Numbered from the stretch's first letter, positions 16,175 to 24,886 are shown. The stretch is DNA of 34,957 nt from an uncultured Bacteroidota bacterium (GCA_937894725.1 CALAYL010000001.1:1-34957); one strand, 5' to 3'. The notes: generated by a model from the sequence alone, not told the origin. A program made the numbers and translations.

Positions 16175-17314
16175 TTAGTCAACCATCTTCAGCACTTGCT
16201 CTACGATGATATGAAAATCGGCTGAGTGCGGGTCTGCATCCGTAGCTAGATCTACCTGCTTTCCTAGGCGTACTATCACTAAATTTTTGGCGGGTATGGA
16301 GATGATAAATTGACCTAAAATTCCTCGCTGATAAAATATCTTTGTGCCATGCGATTCATCGAGCCAAAAGGAGTAACCATAGTAGGGTGCTAAAGCGGCC
16401 GATGTAGCCATCGCTACAAACTGGCTGTCTAAGATTTGGGTACCATGCCAGTTGCCATGGTGTAGCATCATCTTACCAAAGCGAGCAAAGTCGCGCGCAT
16501 TTGTATTGAAACAGCAATACGAAAGCTCAGTGCCTCTTTCATCGGTATGCCAAGTAGCATCGTGCGATGCGCCCATTGGCTGCCAGAGCCATTCTGAAGC
16601 CAAGGTAGCGAGAGGCTTGCCTGTAGCAGCAGATAAGCAAAGCCCTAGCAGTTGAGTAGAGCCGCTTTGATAGTTATATACCTTGCCAGGCTCCGTGTTT
16701 ATGGGCAAGCTCATCATCAATTTTTTTACATTATTGCCATAGTAGGCTTTGGCGGTCACACTAAATGGGTTTTTGTAGTGCTCATCCCACTCTAATCCAG
16801 ACGACATAGTGCTGAGATGCCAGAGTTTCAACTCCCCTGCATGAGGGCCTTTGAGCTCAGGCAGTAACGATTTTACGGATTGGCTCCAACCTGTAAAAAC
16901 TCCTTTTTGTATAGCAATTTGAGCTAGCATGGTAGTGATACTTTTTGCCATTGAAAAAGAATTTGACTGCGAGCTATCGCTGTATTTATCCCAATATTTT
17001 TCGAGTAAAATACGGTCGTTTTGAATGACTACAAAAGCAACACTTTTGTTCGATTCAAGCTTTTGGGTGAGTCTATCACTTAATGAAAGTTTATTGTAGT
17101 TTGGCGATAACTCCCAAGGGGTTTCTACTTGTGGTGCTGCAATCAAATGGGTGTCAAAATACTCTGCATCGCCTATGGTAGCTGAGTTGTGGCCGTGTAG
17201 ATAAGATGCCCAGATGCCTTTGACTAGATAGCCGTTACCTGTACCATACACTATCACCAACAATAGTCCGAAGACCAATACTACGCGCGACAAAATTTTT
17301 GTAATTTTCTTCAT
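16175..17314 (-). CDS. Serine hydrolase, beta-lactamase/class C family
   Basis: A 379-residue membrane-anchored or exported enzyme of the class C beta-lactamase/esterase fold. An uncleaved-looking N-terminal segment (VVLVFGLLLVIVYG) anchors it. The catalytic Ser121-x-x-Lys124 lies in FSMAKSITT, and the second motif is Tyr215-Gln-Ser217 in YNYQSGSTQLLG, the Y-x-S/N equivalent. HLSTMSSGLEW and the late GILGQFIISIPAKNLVIVRLG are also typical of this group. Members range from esterases to D-amino-acid peptidases, so the substrate is not predictable. It lies 40 nt behind the sulfatase-like gene on the same strand and is probably part of the crcB transcript. Confidence 0.9.
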   Translation of the reverse strand: MKKITKILSRVVLVFGLLLVIVYGTGNGYLVKGIWASYLHGHNSATIGDAEYFDTHLIAAPQVETPWELSPNYNKLSLSDRLTQKLESNKSVAFVVIQNDRILLEKYWDKYSDSSQSNSFSMAKSITTMLAQIAIQKGVFTGWSQSVKSLLPELKGPHAGELKLWHLSTMSSGLEWDEHYKNPFSVTAKAYYGNNVKKLMMSLPINTEPGKVYNYQSGSTQLLGLCLSAATGKPLATLASEWLWQPMGASHDATWHTDERGTELSYCCFNTNARDFARFGKMMLHHGNWHGTQILDSQFVAMATSAALAPYYGYSFWLDESHGTKIFYQRGILGQFIISIPAKNLVIVRLGKQVDLATDADPHSADFHIIVEQVLKMVD

Positions 17315-17354
17315 ATCTGTCCTTATTGTTTTTCAAAGCTATGAAAAGTTAAGA

Positions 17355-19103
17355 CTAGTTTGCCCAGTCGTACATTTCGTATTTTTTATCATTAAAATGT
17401 GTTTGTAAAGTACGCAATTTTGGTGAGTCTGTTTTTGCTAAATTTATCAATTCGTTAGGATCGCTTTTCAATTCGTACAGCTCCTCTGTTTTTGTTTTTT
17501 GGTTGAAAATATATTTGAAAATAACGGAGTCGCAGTATTGCACTAGGGCAAATTTTTGATTTTTTGTTTCGAGATTATTTTTGCCCGTTTCGTGATAGGA
17601 ATAGGTGTATGGCGGATTGGATAAAAGGGATTTGCCTTGCCAAGATGAAGGCACAATGAGACCTAGTCGCTCTATTATGGTAGGGGCTATGTCAAGCTGC
17701 CGAGCAAAGGCCTGATTTTGATAAAAAGCAGTGTCGCCCAAAATGAGTAAGGGTACATTTATTTGCGGTTGATATAGCCAATCGACATGACCTTTTACAC
17801 CATGCTCACCCAGCCCATCGCCATGGTCAGCTGTGATGTAGAAAATCGTGTTATCGAGCATATTTTTTTTCTTAAAAAAATCCATAATGTCTTTGATAGT
17901 CGCATCTGCTTGACGTATTTTATTGTCGTAGGGATCGCTCAATGTGCTGTGGCTATAAATGATAAACGAATCGCGAAGTAGCGCTGAAGCATGAGGCGAT
18001 TGAATATGGAGGTAAAAGAAGGCTGCTTGATTCGATTTTACAGCAGCTTTTTCCAGACCTTCAAGAATCACTCTATCATCTTTGAAATAATAGTTTTTGG
18101 AATCCTTACCATCAAAATAAAAATCACAATCATCGGTATAAAACTTAGCGAGATTGTACCATTCTTTATGTGCGCCTGCTATGATAGCGTGTGTCTTGAA
18201 ACCTTTGGCATGCAATAGTTTGAAGAGATTGAAACCATCGACCGCACAGTCTTTCCATCTTCTCGAAAGCAATAAACTCGGAATACCGCAGGTGGTAGAA
18301 GCTGATGAGGTGACACAAAAAGCTATCTTTTTTAATTGCTGGTTTTTATACAATTCATTTAGAAATGGAGCGGTGTTTCTTTCATATCCATACATAGGCA
18401 TATGGTCTGCCCTCAGTGCATCACAGACAATGAGCACGATGTTTTTTTTGAGTGGATATTGTGTGTGATTTGAGTATTCATTAAATAGTTTTTTATCTGC
18501 TAGTCCTACAGCGATGCGGTGTGTAGAGAAAAATGGATTATCAGTCAGACCCCACATGTGGTCAAAGCAAAAGACTAGCATTGGTTCACCGCGTTTATGA
18601 AAATATCGCTTGCTAACCAAAAGTCCTGTCAGCAACAGTGCCAGGGTAATGTAGATGCTAAATGAGGAATCAAATTTTTTGAAAAATGTGTTTTTGAAGT
18701 AGAAAACAAATCTTTCGATAAATATCAAGTACACTAAAAATACGAGTATGGCAATCCAAGGTGAAAGATGAATGCTTTTGCAAAAAAGCAAAAATGAATA
18801 CACATAGGTGCTCATGATTTTGACGGTAACATAATCGCCCCACTGAGATACGCTACCCCCTATGAGCAAATAGAATAATAGCAAAAATGCGATATAGCCT
18901 GTGCTGATTACGCCTTTTAAAACATCTATTCGTACTATGCCTATGCCTATGGAAACTATGAGATGAAAAGGTATAATCCAAAGTAGATGTAGTAATATGA
19001 CTTGTGGCTGTATGCCAACAATTAACCACCAACCAAGCACTCCTACGCTACTCAACAGCGTGTATAGCATAAAGAGAGGAGACAATATTTGCTTTCTTAT
19101 CAA
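17355..19103 (-). CDS. Membrane-anchored sulfatase/phosphoethanolamine-transferase-type protein
   Basis: A 582-residue enzyme of the alkaline phosphatase superfamily with about five N-terminal membrane helices (residues 10-165) and an exported catalytic domain. Metal and catalytic motifs: IVCDALRADHMPMYGY (Asp228), SSASTTCGIPSLL (266-278), YLHIQSPH (365-371) and ITADHGDGLGEHG (423-435) followed by GHVDWLYQP. The nucleophile region has Thr270 five residues before Pro, as in EptA/OpgE-type transferases, and lacks the C/S-x-P-S-R sulfatase signature, so transfer of a phospho-group to lipid or glycan is more likely than sulfate hydrolysis. The frame opens with TTG overlapping the crcB stop (TTGA); the first ATG is at 19070. 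Confidence 0.88.
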   Translation of the reverse strand: MIRKQILSPLFMLYTLLSSVGVLGWWLIVGIQPQVILLHLLWIIPFHLIVSIGIGIVRIDVLKGVISTGYIAFLLLFYLLIGGSVSQWGDYVTVKIMSTYVYSFLLFCKSIHLSPWIAILVFLVYLIFIERFVFYFKNTFFKKFDSSFSIYITLALLLTGLLVSKRYFHKRGEPMLVFCFDHMWGLTDNPFFSTHRIAVGLADKKLFNEYSNHTQYPLKKNIVLIVCDALRADHMPMYGYERNTAPFLNELYKNQQLKKIAFCVTSSASTTCGIPSLLLSRRWKDCAVDGFNLFKLLHAKGFKTHAIIAGAHKEWYNLAKFYTDDCDFYFDGKDSKNYYFKDDRVILEGLEKAAVKSNQAAFFYLHIQSPHASALLRDSFIIYSHSTLSDPYDNKIRQADATIKDIMDFFKKKNMLDNTIFYITADHGDGLGEHGVKGHVDWLYQPQINVPLLILGDTAFYQNQAFARQLDIAPTIIERLGLIVPSSWQGKSLLSNPPYTYSYHETGKNNLETKNQKFALVQYCDSVIFKYIFNQKTKTEELYELKSDPNELINLAKTDSPKLRTLQTHFNDKKYEMYDWAN

Positions 19104-19462
19104 GACATAAAATTATAACCTATAAAAACAGCCAATCCCCCGAGTAATAAACTAGCTAAGATGTAGATACCAAAGGAGCTGTATTGTTGTGTTTGAATGA
19201 GCTGAAGGCCCTCCATTGAAAATGCTGAAAATGTGGTAAATCCACCACAAAAGCCGGTGAGTAAAAACAACCTCAATTCGTCAGCCGATTGGTTTTTGAG
19301 TAGCCAAGCTGCACCCATACCCATAAGTAAAGAGCCAACTACATTGACGATAAAGGTGTGATAAGGAAATGTATGCTCAGGTTTAGATACCACCGCCCCC
19401 ATATACCATCGCAGCACACTCCCTAGTGCACCTCCGCTCGCTACTAAAATGGCTTTATACAT
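19100..19462 (-). CDS. crcB: Fluoride ion channel/exporter
   Basis: CrcB/Fluc proteins are dual-topology dimeric channels that let fluoride leave the cell. The 120-residue product has four membrane helices, the N-terminal GGALGSVLRWYMG, FIVNVVGSLLMG with the conserved Asn40, and GFCGGFTTFSAFSMEG (70-85) that forms the central sodium site and the fluoride track. An AGGAAAG lies just before the ATG. The stop overlaps the TTG start of the sulfatase-like gene. No fluoride riboswitch is seen upstream. Only one crcB is present, consistent with a homodimer. Confidence 0.95.
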   Translation of the reverse strand: MYKAILVASGGALGSVLRWYMGAVVSKPEHTFPYHTFIVNVVGSLLMGMGAAWLLKNQSADELRLFLLTGFCGGFTTFSAFSMEGLQLIQTQQYSSFGIYILASLLLGGLAVFIGYNFMS

Positions 19463-19558
19463 ACTTTCCTTTTTGTCGTATAAAGTTAATTTTTTTGAAA
19501 TTAAATCTTGCTGTGTTTGGTAGGTAGTTGCAAATTATTCTCATTGCTATATCGTTTT

Positions 19559-19597
19559 AAAAAAAAAGACCAAGGGAATATGTGTTCACCTTGGTCT
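19559..19597 (-). terminator. Intrinsic terminator of recA
   Basis: Reading the minus strand, a perfect 9-bp stem (AGACCAAGG/CCTTGGTCT, 19567-19575 and 19589-19597) with a 13-nt loop is followed by eight T residues. It lies 33 nt past the recA stop codon. Confidence 0.92.
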
Positions 19598-19630
19598 AAT
19601 ATATTGTTTAATGAGCATTTAGAAAAAAGG

Positions 19631-20683
19631 CTATTCCACTTCTTCTACAGGTTCTGTTTTTACTATTTCTACTCCCGCCAAAAACTTTGCTCTTATTTTA
19701 TCTTCTATCTCATTCGCGAGTTCGGGGTTGTCGTGAAAGAGTTGTTTTACACTTTCGCGTCCTTGTCCTAGTTTGGTAGTGCCATAGCTGTACCATGAAC
19801 CCGATTTTTGAATAATCTCTAGTTCTGTGCCTATATCTACTATTTCGCCTACTTTCGACACTCCTTCGCCATACATAATATCAAACTCGGTAGTTTTAAA
19901 TGGCGGTGCCATTTTGTTTTTCACCACTTTCACTTTGGTACGGTTGCCAAGTATTTCTTCTTTCTCTTTTATTTGTGCCATCCTACGTATGTCCAATCGT
20001 ACTGATGCGTAAAATTTAAGCGCATTACCTCCGGTAGTTGTTTCAGGATTACCAAACATTACGCCTATTTTTTCACGAAGCTGATTGATAAATATACAGC
20101 AGCAACCTGTTTTGCTGATACTACCTGTTAGTTTTCGCATAGCTTGCGACATGAGTCGAGCATGGAGTCCCATTTTTGAATCGCCCATTTCGCCTTCTAT
20201 CTCGCCTCTAGGTACTAATGCTGCTACAGAGTCAATAACCAATATATCGATGGCGCCAGAGCGAATAAGATGTTCTGCTATATCGAGCGCTTGCTCACCA
20301 TCATCTGGCTGTGAAATGAGTAGGTTGTTTACATCTACACCCAATTTTTCGGCATAGCTTTTATCGAATGCGTGTTCTGCATCTATAAAAGCGGCAATAC
20401 CTCCTGCACGCTGCGCACTCGCTATGGCTTGAATAGCTAGTGTCGTTTTACCCGAAGATTCAGGGCCATATATTTCTACGATTCTTCCTTTGGGCAGCCC
20501 GCCTATGCCTAGTGCAATATCTAACCCGATAGATCCAGTTGAGATAGCTTCAACAGCCAAAATCTTTGAATCGCCTAGTTTCATTATGGTGCCTTTGCCG
20601 TATGACTTGTCGAGTTTATCGATAGTCAGTTGGAGGGCTTTTAGTTTTTCTTTTTTGTCTTTGTCTTCTGCTGCGGCTGCCAT
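19631..20683 (-). CDS. recA: Recombinase RecA
   Basis: ATP-dependent strand-exchange protein of homologous recombination and co-protease for LexA-type repressors. Walker A is GPESSGKT (73-80 from the chosen start); LVIDSVAALVPRGEIEGEMGD, the L1/L2 DNA-binding loops (GVMFGNPETTTGGNALKF) and INQLREKIGVM are all typical. The acidic C-terminal tail ends in EPVEEVE. The frame also has an ATG at 20719 that would add 12 residues; the ATG at 20683, preceded by an A-rich stretch, gives the usual 350-residue length and a family-like N-terminus. No SOS box could be identified. Confidence 0.98.
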   Translation of the reverse strand: MAAAAEDKDKKEKLKALQLTIDKLDKSYGKGTIMKLGDSKILAVEAISTGSIGLDIALGIGGLPKGRIVEIYGPESSGKTTLAIQAIASAQRAGGIAAFIDAEHAFDKSYAEKLGVDVNNLLISQPDDGEQALDIAEHLIRSGAIDILVIDSVAALVPRGEIEGEMGDSKMGLHARLMSQAMRKLTGSISKTGCCCIFINQLREKIGVMFGNPETTTGGNALKFYASVRLDIRRMAQIKEKEEILGNRTKVKVVKNKMAPPFKTTEFDIMYGEGVSKVGEIVDIGTELEIIQKSGSWYSYGTTKLGQGRESVKQLFHDNPELANEIEDKIRAKFLAGVEIVKTEPVEEVE

Positions 20684-20892
20684 GGTTTGTTTTTTTAAAG
20701 ATAAAAAATCGTTTCGCATTGCAATGGTAATACTTTTTACTAAAAATGTTAGTATTTAGACTAAATAATTTACTATTTTATTGTAATTAACAGATTATCA
20801 ATGTATTGAAATCGCTATGTTTTTCAACATTATCACAGGAGTAGTACAGAATTGACGGATTTTAGTCGCTAAAAACGATAATTTTCCCTTAT

Positions 20893-21102
20893 TTAGGAAG
20901 GCAATAGCTCCGAGTGGCGTATGATATATTTTCTAATAAGCTGCAACGAAGTACGCGAAGGTGATTTTTGATCTGCAGCTACCGCAGACTTGATGAGTGC
21001 AGAGGTGGCTTTTTCTTCTTTAGCAAAATATTGAGCCTCGAGCACCGCCTCTTGATTAGCTATGTTGAATAAAAATGTGGGACGAGAGTTGAAATGTTTC
21101 AT
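20893..21102 (-). CDS. Small protein of unknown function
   Basis: A 69-residue reading frame with an ATG start, on the strand of recA and 173 nt upstream of its longest frame. The sequence is mixed in composition with a helical middle (NQEAVLEAQYFAKEEKATSALIKSAVAA) and a basic C-terminus (LQLIRKYIIRHSELLPS). No signal peptide, membrane segment or known motif is seen. No competing frame covers this stretch, and codon use looks like the neighbours, which favours a real gene; with no recognised relatives, that remains moderately uncertain. Confidence 0.5.
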   Translation of the reverse strand: MKHFNSRPTFLFNIANQEAVLEAQYFAKEEKATSALIKSAVAADQKSPSRTSLQLIRKYIIRHSELLPS

Positions 21103-21269
21103 GCAATGTATTTTAGTATATAACGATAAACTAAAATGATATTGTGTTTAGCCCTTTTTTTTGATTGAAAAAAAATGTGTGTTTGTATAAAGCAGTCATT
21201 TTCTTTTGAATAATAATATGGCTACCTTTACCATATCTTAAATTATTTTATAAACAAAAACCCCTATCT

Positions 21270-21710
21270 ATGAAACAGCAAAAAATCCCATTTTCGGTAG
21301 TCGCATTGGCGCTTATCCTGTTATTGTCGGCATGTTCTAAAGAGCAACAAGCACTCAATAAACTTGAAGGTAAATGGCGATATTCAAAAATCACAGTTTT
21401 AGGATTTTCGATTGATTTGGCTCAACTAGGCTATACAGATGCATCTATCGAATTTGAAAAATGTGATAGTAAAAAAACACAGCTTTGTTCGGGCACTATC
21501 AACCTATCTGGCTCTGCTCCTACGGTTTTTACGTACGATATGGCATCGGATGGCAAGAGTGTGAAAGTGATAGAGGCGGGAGGAATAACGGCTGTATATA
21601 AAATCACTAAGCTCGAAAAGAGTAATTTTGTTTACACTGCTCCTGCTTTGGATACGGTGATAAACGGCAGTCCGGTAAAATTGGAAGCAGAGTTTACTTG
21701 CGTGAGATAA
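21270..21710 (+). CDS. Lipocalin-like lipoprotein
   Basis: A 146-residue predicted lipoprotein. The signal segment ends in the lipobox LLSAC with Cys22. NKLEGKWRYSKITVLG resembles the LxGxW opening strand of lipocalin-like domains common in Bacteroidota lipoproteins, and the rest alternates short strands (ASIEFEKC, GTINLSG, FTYDMASDGKSVKVIEAGG, AVYKITKLEKSNFVYT) as in a beta barrel. Cysteines at 51, 59 and 144 could form disulfides. No ligand can be predicted. It is monocistronic and converges on frr across a shared terminator. Confidence 0.78.
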   Translation: MKQQKIPFSVVALALILLLSACSKEQQALNKLEGKWRYSKITVLGFSIDLAQLGYTDASIEFEKCDSKKTQLCSGTINLSGSAPTVFTYDMASDGKSVKVIEAGGITAVYKITKLEKSNFVYTAPALDTVINGSPVKLEAEFTCVR

Positions 21711-21728
21711 TTACCTTCTGACCGTCAA

Positions 21729-21762
21729 TAAAAAAGCCCGCTGATTTCAGCAGGCTTTTTTA
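21729..21762. terminator. Bidirectional intrinsic terminator
   Basis: Arms AGCCCGCTGA and TCAGCAGGCT (21735-21756, one internal mismatch) are flanked by A-rich sequence on the left and T6 on the right. It lies between the convergent lipoprotein gene and frr. Confidence 0.88.
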
Positions 21763-22320
21763 TTATACGGTCATTATTTCTTTTTCTTTGATCTCAAGGT
21801 GCTTATCTACCTTTGAAGAGAAGTCATTTACAAGTGACTGAATTTGCTCTTCGGCTTGCTTGCCGCTATCTTCAGCTAAACCGTCTTTTACCATTTTCTT
21901 GATGACTTCGTTGCCATCTCTACGAGCGGTACGTAGCGAAACTCGGCAATGCTCGGCCTCAACTTTTGTTTGTTTTACGAGTTCTTTTCTACGCTCTTCG
22001 GTCATAGGTGGTATATTGAGACGGATTATTTTGCCATCGCTCTGTGGGGTCAAACCAATGTTGGCCATCATAATACCTCGCTCAATTGGTTGAAGCAAAG
22101 AGGCATCCCAAGGCTGAATGGTGATAGTACGTACGTCTGGAGTAGTTATGTTGGCGAGTTGGCTAATGGGCGACAAGGTGCCATAGGCATCGGCCATCAC
22201 ATCGTTTACCATCGAAGGTGAGGCTTTGCCTGCTCTGATTTTGGAGAGTTCATACTCAAAGTGCGCTATTGCTTTATCCATTTGAGACTTTACATCAGCT
22301 ATTACATCACTTACTTCCAT
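21763..22320 (-). CDS. frr: Ribosome recycling factor
   Basis: Splits post-termination ribosomes together with EF-G. The 185-residue product has the three-helix bundle pattern: an N-terminal helix (MDKAIAHFEYELSKIRAGKASPSMVNDV), the beta domain with YGTLSPISQLANITTPDVRTITIQPWD, and PPMTEERRKELVKQTKVEAEHCRVSLRTARRDGNEVIKK, which is diagnostic. It has its own promoter. The usual upstream partner pyrH is absent; an exonuclease gene lies there instead. Confidence 0.97.
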   Translation of the reverse strand: MEVSDVIADVKSQMDKAIAHFEYELSKIRAGKASPSMVNDVMADAYGTLSPISQLANITTPDVRTITIQPWDASLLQPIERGIMMANIGLTPQSDGKIIRLNIPPMTEERRKELVKQTKVEAEHCRVSLRTARRDGNEVIKKMVKDGLAEDSGKQAEEQIQSLVNDFSSKVDKHLEIKEKEIMTV

Positions 22321-22341
22321 AGGTATTCTTTATTTAGAGTG

Positions 22342-22374
22342 CAAAAATAAAAAAAATAGGCAGTAAAAACCAAA
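22342..22374 (-). promoter_or_regulatory. Bacteroidota-type promoter of frr
   Basis: On the minus strand TTTG (22371-22374) precedes TATTTTTG (22342-22349) by 21 nt; the -7 box matches exactly. It fills the 64 nt gap between the exonuclease stop and frr. Confidence 0.55.
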
Positions 22375-22384
22375 CGGCTACCTA

Positions 22385-23722
22385 CTAGTATCGAATGAGT
22401 CGTTGTACTTTTGTTTTTTTGAGATGATTTCGAATTGCTTTTTGAATCTCTGAAGTCTCTGTTTTGAATGGTATCAATTCAGATAGTTGGTCTTGTGTAA
22501 TAGCTTGGTCTTTTTCTATAGTTGACCACCCCTTGTATTTTCCTTTTTCTATCCATACTACCGAAAGGTGTTGGTTGTCGGCAGCTTTGTCTATAATGAT
22601 TTGATTGGGAGATCGATAGGTGCTGCTCAATAGGGCTTTGGTAAGTTGTGTGTTGTAGTTTTGGATCTGTGTTTCCTTAGCTGCTTCGTTTGGTTGGGTT
22701 ATGATTTGTTGATAAATGCCATAAAAATGCCCCTCATCCATTATCTTTTCAGCCGCTTTTTTGGCGTAAGTTCTCGAGGTAAATAGAATGTGCGCTTGGT
22801 CTTCGATTTCTTTTTGATAGGTGATTTTTAACTGTGCTATGCCCAGGCTATTGTTTTCTATCATAATGGCGTAAGCAGGAGGTCTTGATGAGATTACTTT
22901 TCCGACTAATGGTCGCTCATTAGCGACAACCTCTTCTTTCATAATTTTAGCGATCAGCTCATTGCCAGTGGCTACTATTTCTACATCGGCTATACTTTCA
23001 AAAAGGCTTTTAAATGCTATATCACTAAACCACATTTGCAATTTGTCGATAGCTTTTTTGCGCATATTTTTTGTAGCTTCTATGGCAAATAGTAAACCAT
23101 TTTTGGTACGAAAACTCAACAGTCCTGTGGTGGCCGGTAACGATAATATTTTTTCTTTGGTTAGTAAAGGAGGTAAGCATTTTTCGTCTAAACCTTGCTG
23201 TAACATAGCTTTTAGAGAACTCCTATCATTATCTTTTTGGAGTAGAAGGTGAAAAAGCTGGGTGGTAGCTAGTGTGTCGCCATAGGCTCGGTGTCTATCT
23301 AAGTGGGGTATGCCGAGCGAGTCGCACACATTGCCCAATGAGTAGGATTGCAGTCCTTGAAATACTCTTCGCGCATAGGCTATAGTATCTATCTGAGAGG
23401 CGTTGAAAGAAATACCAGCTCTATTGAGTTCTCCTTCTACGAGGGTGTAATCAAAATTCACATTGTGTGCCACAAAAACTTGACCATTCAGTAAATTAAA
23501 AACCTCATCGGCCACTTCACTGAAAGTGGGGGCACTTTTGACCATCGATTCGTAAATGCCCGTAAGTTTTTCGACATAAGGGTTGATGCTTTTTTGTGGA
23601 TTTACGAGCGTTTGGTATTCTCTTATAATTTTTTCACCATCGGTTATGATGATGGCTATCTCTATGATTCGGTCACCTCCGCGATGATTACCTGTGGTTT
23701 CTACATCTACGATTGCGTACAT
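22385..23722 (-). CDS. DnaQ-type 3'-5' exonuclease with degenerate GIY-YIG domain
   Basis: A 445-residue protein with two recognisable parts. Residues 1-165 are a DEDDh exonuclease like the DNA polymerase III epsilon subunit: Asp6/Glu8 in IVDVETTG, Asp91 in AHNVNFDYTLV, and His144/Asp149 in HRAYGDT, all present. Residues about 196-275 align with the UvrC/Cho-type GIY-YIG nuclease fold (LPATTGLLSF, then LFAIEATKNMRKKAI, then TGNELIAKIMKEE), but GIY has become GLL and YIG has become FAI. The final 170 residues have no motif I recognise. The frame extends upstream to 23893; the ATG at 23722 was chosen because the exonuclease fold begins there. Confidence 0.9.
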   Translation of the reverse strand: MYAIVDVETTGNHRGGDRIIEIAIIITDGEKIIREYQTLVNPQKSINPYVEKLTGIYESMVKSAPTFSEVADEVFNLLNGQVFVAHNVNFDYTLVEGELNRAGISFNASQIDTIAYARRVFQGLQSYSLGNVCDSLGIPHLDRHRAYGDTLATTQLFHLLLQKDNDRSSLKAMLQQGLDEKCLPPLLTKEKILSLPATTGLLSFRTKNGLLFAIEATKNMRKKAIDKLQMWFSDIAFKSLFESIADVEIVATGNELIAKIMKEEVVANERPLVGKVISSRPPAYAIMIENNSLGIAQLKITYQKEIEDQAHILFTSRTYAKKAAEKIMDEGHFYGIYQQIITQPNEAAKETQIQNYNTQLTKALLSSTYRSPNQIIIDKAADNQHLSVVWIEKGKYKGWSTIEKDQAITQDQLSELIPFKTETSEIQKAIRNHLKKTKVQRLIRY

Positions 23723-23801
23723 ATAATTGTTTGGTCTGCTAAAATAAATCTTTTCATTGTTGTTACACTTTGAGAAAGTATATTGTATTTTGTGGTTTAT
23801 T

Positions 23802-24404
23802 ATGAGAGGCAAATTATTATTTTTTTTGGTATTTGCGATGAGTACGCTCTTTGCGCAGACAGATTCGCTGCATACGGACACACTAAAGCGCAAACCTCTA
23901 CATCACGCTTTTTTCATTCAACCTGAGGGATATGGGGCCTTTGTGTTTGATAAGGCATCGATGATTTCTGGGGCGGGTATCAACTGGCTTATCAATCATA
24001 AAATCTATGTAGGTGTTCGATACAATATCCTTTCCACTCCAGTCAATGTGGTGAAATTGCTACCGCTTATTGATAAGTCTGGATATGTAGGTGCTTCAAG
24101 TCAGTCTGCCTCGCTAAATGTAGGTTATATAGCCTTTTGGAATAAGCGTTTTTCGTTTAATCCTGAAATCTCTGTGGGTTGGGCAGATGCCAAATTTACA
24201 GACCCATCGGTCAATCAACGTAAGGTGCTTAACTATGCAATTGTAATCCCATCGCTCAATGGTGTTTGGAATGCGCACAAAAACTTTAGAGTAGGGGCTA
24301 GCATTGGGGCTAGGGCAGTGTTTGGGGAAAACTATTACCGGGTTAAAAGTTATCGTGTAGGAGGTGTATTTGGGGGTGTTTTTCTACGAGTAGGCAAGTT
24401 TTAA
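23802..24404 (+). CDS. Outer-membrane beta-barrel protein candidate
   Basis: A 200-residue exported protein. The ATG at 23802 gives a good signal peptide (GKLLFFLVFAMSTLFAQ); an upstream ATG at 23757 would add 15 residues in front of it. The mature part is made of alternating strands with Gly-rich turns (GAGINWLINHKIYVGVRYNIL, ASLNVGYIAFWNKRFSFNPEISVGWA, RVGASIGARAVFGENYYRVKSYRVGGVFGGVFLRVGKF) and ends in an aromatic residue, as in small outer-membrane barrels. No specific family is recognised. It is divergent from the exonuclease gene. Confidence 0.8.
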   Translation: MRGKLLFFLVFAMSTLFAQTDSLHTDTLKRKPLHHAFFIQPEGYGAFVFDKASMISGAGINWLINHKIYVGVRYNILSTPVNVVKLLPLIDKSGYVGASSQSASLNVGYIAFWNKRFSFNPEISVGWADAKFTDPSVNQRKVLNYAIVIPSLNGVWNAHKNFRVGASIGARAVFGENYYRVKSYRVGGVFGGVFLRVGKF

Positions 24405-24407
24405 AAA

Positions 24408-24436
24408 GCAAATCGCCCCGAAATGATTCGAGGCGA
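24408..24436 (-). terminator. Probable terminator of mscL
   Basis: Arms TCGCC and GGCGA with an inner CG pair (24413-24436) form a hairpin; on the minus strand it is followed by TTTGCTTTTT. The plus-strand side lacks a clean T run, so it fits mscL better than the outer-membrane gene. Confidence 0.6.
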
Positions 24437-24460
24437 CTATACATTTCATTTTTCTGAAAA

Positions 24461-24886
24461 TTATTTTTTGAGCAAATCTCTGATTTGTGTCAAAAGCTCT
24501 TCTTGTGTAGGGCCTGCTGGTGCTGCTGCTATTTCTGGTTCTGGTTTTTTCATCTTGTTTACCGCTTTTATCACCATAAACATTACAAAAGCCACTATCA
24601 AAAAGTTGATACCAGCACTAATGAATGCGCCATACGTAATCGCTACTTCTGCAACTGCGGGTGTTACCACGGTTCCAGCTGCATCAGATATTGCCGCTAC
24701 ACCGTCACGGAGTACTATTTTTCCATCTTGTCCACCACCAGAAATTAGATTGATAGGCGGCATTACGATACCATCTATAAATGAGCTAGTGACCTTACCA
24801 AACGCACCTCCCATTACGAAAGCAACAGCAATGTCAATTAAGCTGCCTTTCATGGCAAATTCTTTAAATTCTTTGAGCATACTCAT
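24461..24886 (-). CDS. mscL: Large-conductance mechanosensitive channel
   Basis: Safety valve that opens under membrane tension during osmotic downshock. The 141-residue protein has the N-terminal amphipathic helix and pore helix (EFKEFAMKGSLIDIAVAFVMGGAFGKVTSSFIDGIVMPPI), a periplasmic loop, the second helix (ISAGINFLIVAFVMFMVIKAVNKM), and the C-terminal bundle helix (EELLTQIRDLLKK). The loop of about 45 residues is near family length. It appears monocistronic. Confidence 0.97.
   Translation of the reverse strand: MSMLKEFKEFAMKGSLIDIAVAFVMGGAFGKVTSSFIDGIVMPPINLISGGGQDGKIVLRDGVAAISDAAGTVVTPAVAEVAITYGAFISAGINFLIVAFVMFMVIKAVNKMKKPEPEIAAAPAGPTQEELLTQIRDLLKK

Noticed and set aside
19463..19560. 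Possible fluoride riboswitch before crcB
   Set aside because: The leader is AT-rich and has none of the conserved GGxGATGG/CCxCC-type elements of the fluoride aptamer on the minus strand.
19631..20719. Longer RecA starting at 20719
   Set aside because: The additional 12 residues are not typical of the family; the ATG at 20683 gives the normal N-terminus, though the longer form cannot be excluded.
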